Assembly (NCBI GenBank): GCA_035759665.1
Contig: DASTUM010000040.1
Location: forward strand, 1-19,645
DNA: 19,645 nt
Reading direction: 5' to 3'
Origin: Micavibrio_A sp035759665
GTDB taxonomy: Bacteria > Pseudomonadota > Alphaproteobacteria > Micavibrionales > Micavibrionaceae
This document shows positions 1 through 7,073 of this stretch, in pieces. Position 1 is the first letter of the stretch. The number at the start of each line of letters is the position of its first letter. The translations under genes were made by a program, and so were the position numbers. The notes below the pieces were generated by a model that was not told the DNA's origin, searched no databases, and worked only from the letters and a program-made list of their open reading frames with translations.

Positions 1-1149
1 GCCGTTCTGGTGCGCGCCGGATTCCAGACGCGCGAGTTCGAAGAGAGGTTTATTCAATTGGGGCTGCCTTACCGCGTCATCGGCGGCCCGCGATTCTATG
101 AGCGTCAGGAAGTGCGGGATGCGCTGGCATATTTGCGTGTCGTCAATCAGAAAGACGACGACCTGGCGTTCGAGCGCATTATCAACGTGCCCAAGCGCGG
201 CATCGGGGATTCCACGGTGCAGACTCTTTATACCCATGCGCGAGCGAAGAATATCAGCCTGTACGATGCCGTGCGCGACCTCACGCAGACGGAGGAGCTG
301 AGGCCGAAGATGCGCGGCAGCCTTATGAAGCTGATCGACGATTTCGAGCGCTGGCGCGCGCAGGCCTCAAGCACGCATCATGCCGCGCTGACGGCAATTA
401 TTCTGGACGAGAGCGGCTATACCGATATGTGGAAGGCTGACAAATCGCCGGATTCGCCGGGCCGCCTGGAAAACCTGAAAGAGCTGGTTTCGGGGATGGA
501 GGAATTTGAATCGCTTCCGGTTTTCCTCGAACATGTATCGCTGGTCATGGAAAATCAGAATAAGGACACGGGCGAGCAGATCACGATTATGACTCTGCAC
601 GGCGCCAAGGGGCTTGAGTTCAAGTGCGTGTTCCTGCCGGGTTGGGAGGAGGGATTGTTTCCCTCCCAGCGCAGCATGGATGAAAACGGGTTGAAGGGAT
701 TGGAGGAAGAGCGCCGCCTGGCCTATGTCGGGATCACGCGGGCGCGGGAGCGCGCCTATATTTCGCATGTCGGAAACCGCCGTACTTACGGCAGCTGGGT
801 CAACGCCATCCCCTCGCGTTTTGTCGACGAATTGCCCGAAGAGCATATAGATACGCAATCGGATATGGGTTCGTTTGGTGGCGTGGGCCGTTCCGCGCAT
901 TGGGATTCATCGGGCTTTTCCGCGAATTTTCCGCCGCGCCGCACGGATTTCATCGAAGGGTCAGCACGCCGCGTCGAATCGCGCCTCGACTGCACGAACC
1001 AGAACGGTTATGTGCGCGGGGACAAAGTCTTCCACGAAAAATTCGGGCGCGGCGCGATCGTCCATATCGACGGCGCGAAGCTTGACATCGCCTTTGAAAA
1101 AGGCGGCCTGAAACGCGTGATGGATTCTTTTATTACAAAAGCCGATTGA
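1..1149 (+). CDS. uvrD: ATP-dependent DNA helicase UvrD/PcrA, 3' part (5' end outside window)
   Basis: This is the C-terminal part of a superfamily 1A 3'-to-5' DNA helicase acting in nucleotide excision and mismatch repair. The frame is open from base 1, so the start and the Walker A region lie upstream; 382 residues are visible. Family landmarks in order are the FQTREFEERF and RFYERQEVRDALAYL segments (domain 2), the motif V stretch TIMTLHGAKGLEF, and motif VI RRLAYVGITRARE with its arginine finger. The tail, from about residue 336, has GDKVFHEKFGRGAIV, the Tudor-like C-terminal domain typical of PcrA/UvrD rather than Rep. The gene ends directly against the convergent DUF1223 gene, with no bases between the stop codons. 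Its probable terminator lies inside that neighbour. The family call is very secure; UvrD versus PcrA naming is conventional. Confidence 0.95.
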   Translation, partial: AVLVRAGFQTREFEERFIQLGLPYRVIGGPRFYERQEVRDALAYLRVVNQKDDDLAFERIINVPKRGIGDSTVQTLYTHARAKNISLYDAVRDLTQTEELRPKMRGSLMKLIDDFERWRAQASSTHHAALTAIILDESGYTDMWKADKSPDSPGRLENLKELVSGMEEFESLPVFLEHVSLVMENQNKDTGEQITIMTLHGAKGLEFKCVFLPGWEEGLFPSQRSMDENGLKGLEEERRLAYVGITRARERAYISHVGNRRTYGSWVNAIPSRFVDELPEEHIDTQSDMGSFGGVGRSAHWDSSGFSANFPPRRTDFIEGSARRVESRLDCTNQNGYVRGDKVFHEKFGRGAIVHIDGAKLDIAFEKGGLKRVMDSFITKAD

Positions 1150-2187
1150 TCATTGGGCGGGAGCCGGAGCGGTTTTTTCCGGCTCTTTTTCCGGGACTGC
1201 ATTGCGTGTCTCTTCGCGCAATTTCGCGGCTTTTGCCGCCCGGGCCTTGGCTTCCGCCTGAGCCTTAATGTCGTTGGGGTGAGGATAGTCGGCCAGCATG
1301 CCGGAGGCAAGGACGGGCTCACCCATCGTTTCCTGTACCAGAATGGCGTAACCGCCGCGTTCCTTGCCGCCTTGCGGCGCCGGAACGTCGACGTCGAGGG
1401 TGCGCATCTGCTGGTGCCATTTGCCGATATGCCTGATATCCTGGATGACGTTGCTGAAGCGCAGGACGCGTCCCTTGTTCATGCCTTTGTCAACTTTTTC
1501 GACGGCCATGTCCTTATAGCGCACGATCCATACGCTGGCGGATTTCTTGCTCTTCCCGGCCTTGGGATCCGCGGGAAGGTGGATGGTGATCGTATCCTTG
1601 TCCTTCCAGCGCATGAATACTTCCAGCGTTTTGTTCTTGCTGCGGTAATGATACTTATTGAGCATCATCGCGTAATAACCGTGTTCTCCGCCGACGGCAC
1701 GGTCATAGCCGTTAAATATGAAAGTGGGGATGCGAAGATTGATTTCATCGGTGCTGTAGGATGAAAGGTAAGTCCACAGGCGGAATACGCATGGATCCAT
1801 CGGGCCTGTCTGCTTGACGGCTTTCTGGTTTTTGCGCCTTTCCTTCGTTTCGCGCCACGATTCGAATTTTGTGTAAAGTTCGCTCATATCTTCGATTTTG
1901 CAGCTGAGCGCAATCACGTTTTTGTCGCCCCTCATCGTATCGTAGAGGATTCGATCGGCGAAAACGCAGGCCGTGCAGTCGGCGGTGGTGAACAATTCCA
2001 CGACGATGGGCGAATCGACCTTGCCGCTGGCGGCTTCCTCTTCGGCGGCTTCCAGCTGTCTCAGCTTCTCCACCTCTTCGGGCGGGGGTTGCGTTTCCTG
2101 CGCATAGGCGGACAAGGCCGGAAGCCCCAGCAAGGCCGCCAGCAAAAGGCCGAAAACCAAAGATTTTTGTATGGAAAAACAAGTCAT
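1150..2187 (-). CDS. Secreted DUF1223 (thioredoxin-like) family protein
   Basis: This is a 345-residue exported protein of the DUF1223 family, whose biochemical role is not established. An N-terminal hydrophobic stretch (about residues 10-27) ending SAYA-QE looks like a Sec signal peptide. A Pro/Glu-rich linker and a short charged helix follow to about residue 55. The family core starts with VVELFTTADCTAC (about residues 62-74), a thioredoxin-fold entry carrying a CxxC pair (Cys71, Cys74). Further Cys residues follow at IALSCKIED and MDPCVF. The C-terminus is rich in Ala, Glu, Lys and Pro and looks disordered. It is divergent from the NDUFA9-like gene across an 82-base gap that probably holds both promoters, and no clear ribosome site precedes the ATG. 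The family is fairly sure; redox function is inference from the CxxC. Confidence 0.75.
   Translation of the reverse strand: MTCFSIQKSLVFGLLLAALLGLPALSAYAQETQPPPEEVEKLRQLEAAEEEAASGKVDSPIVVELFTTADCTACVFADRILYDTMRGDKNVIALSCKIEDMSELYTKFESWRETKERRKNQKAVKQTGPMDPCVFRLWTYLSSYSTDEINLRIPTFIFNGYDRAVGGEHGYYAMMLNKYHYRSKNKTLEVFMRWKDKDTITIHLPADPKAGKSKKSASVWIVRYKDMAVEKVDKGMNKGRVLRFSNVIQDIRHIGKWHQQMRTLDVDVPAPQGGKERGGYAILVQETMGEPVLASGMLADYPHPNDIKAQAEAKARAAKAAKLREETRNAVPEKEPEKTAPAPAQ
1161..1190 (+). terminator. Intrinsic terminator for uvrD, inside the 3' end of the convergent gene
   Basis: An 8-bp perfect stem, GAGCCGGA (1161-1168) with TCCGGCTC (1178-1185), encloses a 9-base loop and is followed at once by five T residues (1186-1190). 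It lies 12 bases after the uvrD stop codon. The same bases encode the last Glu-Pro-Glu-Lys residues of the minus-strand DUF1223 protein, so the terminator and coding sequence are superimposed. Confidence 0.8.
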
Positions 2188-2269
2188 TGTTTTATTGTGC
2201 CAGAAAACGCGCTAAAAATCATGTTTAACGATTATCGCGGGAAAACCGCCTTTTGCAAAGATTTTACGG

Positions 2270-3226
2270 ATGACCACAACCCCTTATAAACAAGCTTGCA
2301 TTTTCGGCGGCACCGGTTTTATCGGCCGCCAGATCGTCTGCCTGCTGGCGAAGCAGGGTTACCGGATCAAGGTCGTCAGCCGCGCGCCGGAAAGCGCCTA
2401 TTTTTTGAAAACCGCCGGGAATGTCGGGCAGATCGTTCCTTTTGCCTGCGATTACGGTGACGATATGTCGATCCGCGAAGCGGTGCGCGGCTGTTCGGTC
2501 GTCGTCAACTGCATCGGCATCGCTTTCGAAAAAGGCGGGAACAGCTTTACGCGCATCCACACGGAATTGCCCCGCGCGATCGCCAGGGCCTGCGCCGCCG
2601 AGCAGGTTTCCCGCTTCGTCCATCTCTCCGCGCTGGGATGCGATCGCGCTTATTCAAAATATGCAAAATCCAAGCGCAACGGCGAAATGGCCGTGCTGGA
2701 AAATTACCAGCGCGCGACGATTCTGCGGCCCAGCGTCGTGTTCGGCGTCGATGATAATTTCTTCAATATGCTCGCCAGAATGGCGGTCTTTCTTCCGGCG
2801 CTTCCTCTGATCGGCGGGGGCGGCACAAAATTCCAGCCCGTCTATGTCGGCGACATCGCCGGGGCCGTTCTGGCCGCGCTCGAAGCCGATCAAGCCGGCG
2901 ATGCCCTGTATGAACTCGGCGGGCCGGAAATTGTTACCTTCCGCGGCATTTATGAGCGCGTGTTTCGTGAAACGGGGCGAAAGAAAATGCTCGTGCCCCT
3001 GCCCTGGGGCCTTGCATCGCTGCAGGGGAAAATACTGGGCCTTATGCCCAGGCCGCTTCTGACGGCGGATCAGGTGGAAACATTGAAAACCGACAGCGTC
3101 GTATCCGGTGAATTTCCAGGTTTTGCCGAGCTGGGGCTTTCGCCGACGGGCATGGATGCGGTTTTACCGGCTTATCTATCCCGCTACCGCCCCGGCGGAC
3201 GTTTCGGCGACAAGAAAAGGGCATAA
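2270..3226 (+). CDS. Complex I NDUFA9 subunit family / atypical SDR NAD(P)-binding protein
   Basis: This is a 318-residue extended/atypical short-chain dehydrogenase related to the NDUFA9 accessory subunit of NADH:ubiquinone oxidoreductase. The nucleotide-binding loop FGGTGFIGRQ gives Gly13, Gly16 and Gly19 of GxxGxxG. The segment VVNCIGIAFEKG, then HLSALGCD and the YAKSK (YxxxK) motif follow the Rossmann core, and ILRPSVVFG with QPVYVGDIAGAV is typical of the NDUFA9 branch. Alphaproteobacterial homologues are usually annotated as Complex I NDUFA9-like, although whether they join the bacterial complex is uncertain. It is followed after 44 bases by surA on the same strand and may be cotranscribed with it. 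The ATG at 2270 puts the glycine loop at the normal distance from the N-terminus; no strong ribosome site is visible. Confidence 0.85.
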   Translation: MTTTPYKQACIFGGTGFIGRQIVCLLAKQGYRIKVVSRAPESAYFLKTAGNVGQIVPFACDYGDDMSIREAVRGCSVVVNCIGIAFEKGGNSFTRIHTELPRAIARACAAEQVSRFVHLSALGCDRAYSKYAKSKRNGEMAVLENYQRATILRPSVVFGVDDNFFNMLARMAVFLPALPLIGGGGTKFQPVYVGDIAGAVLAALEADQAGDALYELGGPEIVTFRGIYERVFRETGRKKMLVPLPWGLASLQGKILGLMPRPLLTADQVETLKTDSVVSGEFPGFAELGLSPTGMDAVLPAYLSRYRPGGRFGDKKRA

Positions 3227-3270
3227 AATTGCCGCGAAGAGCGGGCCAGATTTATTTAGAGGTATTGTTC

Positions 3271-4209
3271 ATGAAAAAATTTCTTCTGATCGCCCTGATG
3301 GCCGCGGCCTCCTTTGCGGCGGCGGCGCGTGCCGAACAGGTCGCGGGCATAGCCGCCGTCGTCAACGACGATGCGATTTCCATGACCGATGTGCGGGAAA
3401 GGATGAAGCTTATTCTGGCCTCGTCCGGCCTTCCTAACAACGAGGATGTACGGGCGAAGATTCTGCCGCAGGTCGTCGAAAGCCTGATCGAAGAGCAATT
3501 GAAATTGCAGGAAGCCCGCCGTAACAAGCTTGAAGTCAGCGACGAGGAAGTGGCGGAAGGATTCAAGATTATCGCCTCGCAAAACAAGTACGAGCCGGAG
3601 CAGTTTGCCGGTCTGATGAAAAAAGCGGGCATATCGCTGGATACGCTGAACGACCAGATCAGGGCGCAGCTTTCCTGGAACAAATACATCAAGGAAGTTT
3701 TGCGCAAGCGCGTGAATGTCAGCGATTCCGAAGTGCAGACGCGCACCGAGCGGATGAAAGCGAAAATCGGGCAGACCGAATATCTCGCCGCGGAAATCTA
3801 TCTTCCCATCGAAAACCAAAAACAGGCGGGGCAGGTTCAGCAATTCGCGCAGAAAATGGCCAATGAGCTGCAGGCGAAAAAAGCGCCGTTCGGCCCGGTC
3901 GCAGTGCAGTTTTCCAAAGCCGCCGGCGCTGAAAAAGGCGGAACTCTGGGATGGATTCAGCAAGGGCAGCTTCAGCCCGAACTGGAAAAAGCGCTTTTTG
4001 CGCTGGAGGAGGGCGGCGTGTCTAATCCCATCCGGCTGACCGATGGGATTCACATTCTGAATTTGCAGAAAAAACGCACGATCACCGAAGACTCCATTCC
4101 CAAGCCGGACGATATGGCCAACATGATCGGGTTCGAGCGGCTCGACCGCGCACAGCAAAGGGCGCTTCTCGATTTGAAATCGGCGGCTTTCATTGACCGC
4201 AGAGTCTGA
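3271..4209 (+). CDS. surA: Periplasmic chaperone / peptidyl-prolyl isomerase SurA
   Basis: This is a 312-residue SurA-type protein that escorts outer membrane proteins through the periplasm. The chosen ATG has an AGAGG ribosome site (3258-3262) 8 bases upstream and begins a signal peptide with a Lys-Lys n-region, an Ala-rich core and cleavage near ARA-EQ (about residue 22). An upstream in-frame TTG at 3229 would add 14 residues ahead of the signal and is less likely. The SurA N-terminal chaperone domain spans about residues 24-150, including VVNDDAISMTDVRER and ESLIEEQLKLQEA. A single parvulin domain follows (about 170-270), with KGGTLGWIQQGQL and DGIHILNL. E. coli SurA has two parvulin domains, so this is the shorter form. 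The 3' end overlaps rsmA by 17 bases, which suggests translational coupling. Confidence 0.9.
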   Translation: MKKFLLIALMAAASFAAAARAEQVAGIAAVVNDDAISMTDVRERMKLILASSGLPNNEDVRAKILPQVVESLIEEQLKLQEARRNKLEVSDEEVAEGFKIIASQNKYEPEQFAGLMKKAGISLDTLNDQIRAQLSWNKYIKEVLRKRVNVSDSEVQTRTERMKAKIGQTEYLAAEIYLPIENQKQAGQVQQFAQKMANELQAKKAPFGPVAVQFSKAAGAEKGGTLGWIQQGQLQPELEKALFALEEGGVSNPIRLTDGIHILNLQKKRTITEDSIPKPDDMANMIGFERLDRAQQRALLDLKSAAFIDRRV

Positions 4210-5050
4210 GATCGCGGAACTGCCGCCGCTGCGTGAGGTTATCCGCGAACATGGATTGCGCGCGGAAAAATCGCTAGGCCAGAATTTCCTGCTCGACCTC
4301 AACCTCACCGGAAAAATTGCCCGGGCGGCGAAAACCGTTAAGGGCGCCTGTGTGTTTGAAATCGGCCCCGGCCCCGGTGGATTGACGCGGGCGATATTAG
4401 AGAGCGGCGCGAAAAAGCTGATCGCCATCGAATACGACCAGCGTGCCGTTGCCGCTTTGCAAGGTTTGAAAGATGCGTCCGGCGGCAGGCTGGATATCGT
4501 GCATGCCGATGCGCTGCATGCCGATCTTCCGGCGCTGGCAGAGCAATACGGTCTAAAGCCGCCTTATGCGATCGTGGCCAATCTTCCTTATAATATTGCG
4601 ACGCCCCTCCTGACCGGATGGCTTGAGCAGATTCATGCCGATCCGGCGTTCTATTGCGAAATGGTTTTGATGTTCCAGAAGGAAGTGGCGCAGCGCATCG
4701 TCGCGAAGCCGTCGACGAAAGCTTATGGGCGGCTGTCCATTCTCGCGCAATGGCTGTGCGAGGCGAGGCTGGCGTTCGACGTGCCTGCCGCCGCTTTTAC
4801 GCCGCCGCCGAAGGTTACGTCGTCTATCGTGCGATTGGTTCCGAGGAAAAAGCAGGCCGCGGATTTCGCCGTCATGGAAAAACTGACCGCCGCCGCGTTC
4901 GGCCAGCGCCGCAAGATGATCCGTGGCTCTCTCAAGGAATACATGCCGTATATTGAACAATGCGGATTGCGGCCCGATGCCAGGGCGGAAGAGCTTTCCG
5001 TGGCCGATTTTGCGAGGCTGGCGGAAGCGGTGACTAAAGCCCCTCTTTGA
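4193..5050 (+). CDS. rsmA: 16S rRNA (adenine1518-N6/adenine1519-N6)-dimethyltransferase RsmA/KsgA
   Basis: This SAM-dependent enzyme dimethylates two adjacent adenines in the 3' hairpin of 16S rRNA during late small-subunit assembly. With the TTG start at 4193 the protein is 285 residues, normal for the family. The N-terminal LRAEKSLGQNFLLD (about 22-35) is the family hallmark. The SAM loop EIGPGPGGLTRAIL starts at about residue 56, the acidic ribose-binding end IAIEYD follows, and the catalytic motif NLPY is at 130-133. FTPPPKVTSSIVRL in the C-terminal domain is also characteristic. The TTG start lies within surA and no in-frame ATG occurs before the conserved N-terminus; its ribosome site is weak. 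The 3' end overlaps convergent gmk by 17 bases. pdxA, a frequent neighbour between surA and rsmA, is not here. Confidence 0.95.
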   Translation: MTAESEIAELPPLREVIREHGLRAEKSLGQNFLLDLNLTGKIARAAKTVKGACVFEIGPGPGGLTRAILESGAKKLIAIEYDQRAVAALQGLKDASGGRLDIVHADALHADLPALAEQYGLKPPYAIVANLPYNIATPLLTGWLEQIHADPAFYCEMVLMFQKEVAQRIVAKPSTKAYGRLSILAQWLCEARLAFDVPAAAFTPPPKVTSSIVRLVPRKKQAADFAVMEKLTAAAFGQRRKMIRGSLKEYMPYIEQCGLRPDARAEELSVADFARLAEAVTKAPL

Positions 5051-5669
5051 GGCCGCGCACGAAATCGGACAGGCCGCCGGCGCGCTGACGCTTGAGCCGT
5101 TCGGAATCGAGGATCTGCTGTGCGTGATGAATCGTCAGATCGACATTGTTGTTGATCAGGACGTAGTCATATTCGGAATAATGCGTCATTTCATCGGCTG
5201 CCTTGTCCATGCGGTGGCGGATGGATTCTTCCGAGTCCTGGTTGCGCGCGCGCAGGCGGCGTTCCAGTTCCTTGGAGCTGGGCGGGAGGATGAAGACGGT
5301 CACCAGATCGTCGCGCGCGATTTCGCGGAGCTGCTGGGTGCCTTGCCAGTCGATGTCGAAGATAACGTCGCGGCCGCGATTGAGGGCTTCTTCCACCGGC
5401 TGGCGCGGCGTGCCGTAATAATTGCCGAAGACCTTGGCGTGTTCGAGCATTTCGCCGTTATCGACCATTGCGTTGAATTCGGGAATTTCCACGAAATAAT
5501 AATCCTGCCCGTCTACTTCGCCGGGGCGGCGCGGGCGCGTCGTCGCCGAAATCGATATTTCCAGGTCGGGATTGTTTTTCAGGAGCGCGCGGGTGATCGT
5601 GGTCTTGCCGGCCCCTGACGGGGAGGAAAGCACATACATCAGGCCGCGGCGCTGTATCGGATTGTCCAT
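5034..5669 (-). CDS. gmk: Guanylate kinase
   Basis: Guanylate kinase phosphorylates GMP to GDP with ATP in purine nucleotide synthesis. The 211-residue length is normal for the family. The P-loop SSPSGAGKTT lies at residues 15-24. The GMP-binding region follows with TTRPRRPGEVDGQDYYFV and the conserved Tyr in NYYGTP. DVIFDIDWQGTQQLRE is the Walker B-like segment, and RLRARNQDSEESIRHRM is the lid and adenine-contact region. A second Met at residue 11 could be an alternative start just before the P-loop, but the longer form is kept. The gene faces rsmA, sharing 17 bases at the 3' ends, and diverges from the SDR gene across about 100 bases. The gene frequently seen beside gmk, yicC, is not in the window. 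Confidence 0.96.
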   Translation of the reverse strand: MDNPIQRRGLMYVLSSPSGAGKTTITRALLKNNPDLEISISATTRPRRPGEVDGQDYYFVEIPEFNAMVDNGEMLEHAKVFGNYYGTPRQPVEEALNRGRDVIFDIDWQGTQQLREIARDDLVTVFILPPSSKELERRLRARNQDSEESIRHRMDKAADEMTHYSEYDYVLINNNVDLTIHHAQQILDSERLKRQRAGGLSDFVRGLKEGL

Positions 5670-5772
5670 TTGTCTTCAGTCTACGTTTTATTGCGGCCCC
5701 CATACTAGCGGCGCAGGCACGCACTGCAAAGCCTGCATTTATCTTTTGGACACAGGATGCTAAGCTGTTTCC

Positions 5773-6546
5773 ATGCAAAATCCGGGGTCCATACTCATTA
5801 CGGGCGCGTCCAGCGGCATCGGCGAGGCGCTAGCGCTGCATTACGCGGCTCCCGGCGTTTTTCTGGCGCTGTCGGGGAGGAATGAAGAGCGGCTGGAGCA
5901 GGTCGTGGCGGCCTGCCGCGCCAAGGGTGCGCTGATTGAAATCGCCATTCTGGATGTATCCGACCGCGAGAATATGCGGGACTGGATCGGCGATATGGAT
6001 GAAACGCGTCCACTCGACCTCGTCATCGCCAATGCGGGCATATCCGGAGGGACAGGCGGCGTCATGAGCGGAGAGCCGGTCGATCAGGCGCGCCGGATCT
6101 TCGATGTCAATATCATGGGGGTGGTCAATACGATCGAGCCGGTACTGCCGCGCATGATCGAACGGAAACGGGGGCAAATCGCTTTGATCAGTTCGCTTGC
6201 AGGCTTTCGCGGCTTCCCGAGCGCCCCGGCCTACAGCGCCTCGAAGGGCATGGTGCGGTTTTACGGTGAGGCGCTGCGCGGCTCCCTTCGGTCTACGGGC
6301 GTGAGCGTAAATGTGGTCATGCCCGGTTTCGTAAAATCGCGCATGACCGATGCCAATGATTTTCCAATGCCTTTTTTGATGGAAGCCTCCCGCGCCGCTG
6401 AAATTATTGCCGCCGGACTGGCGCGTGATAAGGGAAGAATCGTTTTTCCAGCCCTCTTGCATATCGGTGCCTGGATCGGCTCTGTTTTGCCCGACTGGCT
6501 TGCGCAAAAAATATTAGGGAAACTGCCGGCAAAGCCGCAACGGTGA
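5773..6546 (+). CDS. Classical short-chain dehydrogenase/reductase (SDR), substrate unknown
   Basis: This is a 257-residue classical SDR with an N-terminal Rossmann cofactor loop TGASSGIG (residues 10-17) and the NAG-type motif IANAGISGG near residue 92. The catalytic triad is Ser141 (ISSLAG), Tyr154 and Lys158 (YSASK). NVVMPGFVKSRMTD after the active site is the usual PG motif region. The C-terminal 20 or so residues (IGSVLPDWLAQKILGKL) are hydrophobic and amphipathic, which might mean membrane association. The substrate cannot be inferred. The ATG at 5773 has no obvious ribosome site, but it places the glycine loop correctly. The gene stands alone, divergent from gmk and followed by a 227-base AT-rich regulatory gap. 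Confidence 0.88.
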   Translation: MQNPGSILITGASSGIGEALALHYAAPGVFLALSGRNEERLEQVVAACRAKGALIEIAILDVSDRENMRDWIGDMDETRPLDLVIANAGISGGTGGVMSGEPVDQARRIFDVNIMGVVNTIEPVLPRMIERKRGQIALISSLAGFRGFPSAPAYSASKGMVRFYGEALRGSLRSTGVSVNVVMPGFVKSRMTDANDFPMPFLMEASRAAEIIAAGLARDKGRIVFPALLHIGAWIGSVLPDWLAQKILGKLPAKPQR

Positions 6547-6625
6547 CTTATTGAACACGCGTTGCAAAAAAGACTAAGGCCAACCCCTCAAGCTTATTGA
6601 TTGTTGCTCCGAAATAGGTCAATCA

Positions 6626-6653
6626 TTGTTAAGAATGCAACCTATATTATAAT
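6626..6653 (+). promoter_or_regulatory. Sigma-70-type promoter upstream of the SqrR/BigR-like regulator
   Basis: A -35 element TTGTTA (6626-6631) and a perfect -10 TATAAT (6648-6653) are separated by 16 bases in an AT-rich gap. Transcription would begin near 6660, giving a leader of about 115 bases before the regulator's ATG at 6774. The bases 6646-6653 (ATTATAAT) are themselves palindromic. Function is predicted from sequence only. Confidence 0.6.
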
Positions 6654-6712
6654 TGTCTTATACATACGGATGTGTTCTTGCCTCTGCAGTTGGCGGTTTT
6701 AGGGCTTATATA

Positions 6713-6725
6713 AATAAAGTTTATT
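6713..6725. promoter_or_regulatory. AT-rich 13-bp palindrome, possible operator
   Basis: AATAAA-G-TTTATT is a perfect odd-centred palindrome lying between the predicted promoter and the start of the ArsR-family gene. AT-rich palindromes near the start of their own gene are common binding sites for this regulator family, so autoregulation is plausible but not shown. In AT-rich DNA a 6-bp arm can arise by chance. Confidence 0.35.
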
Positions 6726-6773
6726 ACTTATAGTTGTTACTTGAATAGGGCGTTTGAAAAAAAAGCGGTCTGT

Positions 6774-7073
6774 ATGGATTTAAAAAAATTAGAAGAACAT
6801 TCGGAAAAAGCGACCGGCCTGTTGAAGGCGTTGGCCAATGAAAAGCGCCTCTTGATCGTTTGCACTCTGAGCGCCGGCGAAAAAAATGTCGGCGAGCTCG
6901 AAGAAGTGATCGGCCTGAGCCAATCCGCCCTGTCCCAGCATCTGGCCCGGCTGCGCCGGGACGGCATCGTCGAAACGCGCCGGGAAGCCCAGACGATTTA
7001 TTACTCCCTCAAAGACGCCATTGTGCTGCGCCTTCTTGAATGCCTGTGTATGGTTTACAGCAAAGCCAGCTGA
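6774..7073 (+). CDS. ArsR-family regulator, SqrR/BigR-like (possible persulfide/redox sensor)
   Basis: This is a 99-residue winged-helix repressor. The recognition helix region is GLSQSALSQHLARLRRDGIV (about residues 47-66), followed by the wing ETRREAQTIYYSL. The pattern LKALANEKRLLIVCTL together with a late Cys in the last helix (LLECLC) matches the SqrR/BigR/YgaV branch, where two distant cysteines sense persulfides. Here these are Cys30 and Cys90 or Cys92. The metal-binding CVCDLC motif of classical ArsR is absent. The ATG at 6774 is preferred over an upstream TTG at 6741, which would add residues not normal for the branch; neither has a good ribosome site. Its 3' end overlaps the convergent GT9 gene by 19 bases. 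No sulfide-oxidation gene lies beside it, so its targets are probably elsewhere. Confidence 0.8.
   Translation: MDLKKLEEHSEKATGLLKALANEKRLLIVCTLSAGEKNVGELEEVIGLSQSALSQHLARLRRDGIVETRREAQTIYYSLKDAIVLRLLECLCMVYSKAS

Noticed and set aside
3256..4428. A 390-residue open frame on the minus strand across surA
   Set aside because: It is antisense to surA and the start of rsmA, both with clear family motifs. The translation has no recognisable domain and reflects codon bias in GC-rich DNA.
5713..5736. Inverted repeat GCAGGC / GCCTGC between gmk and the SDR gene
   Set aside because: The six-base arms with a 12-base loop give only a weak hairpin, with no T run and no clear promoter context.
6654..6773. 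Riboswitch in the leader of the SqrR/BigR-like gene
   Set aside because: The leader is AT-rich and contains no recognised aptamer core or terminator/antiterminator pair.
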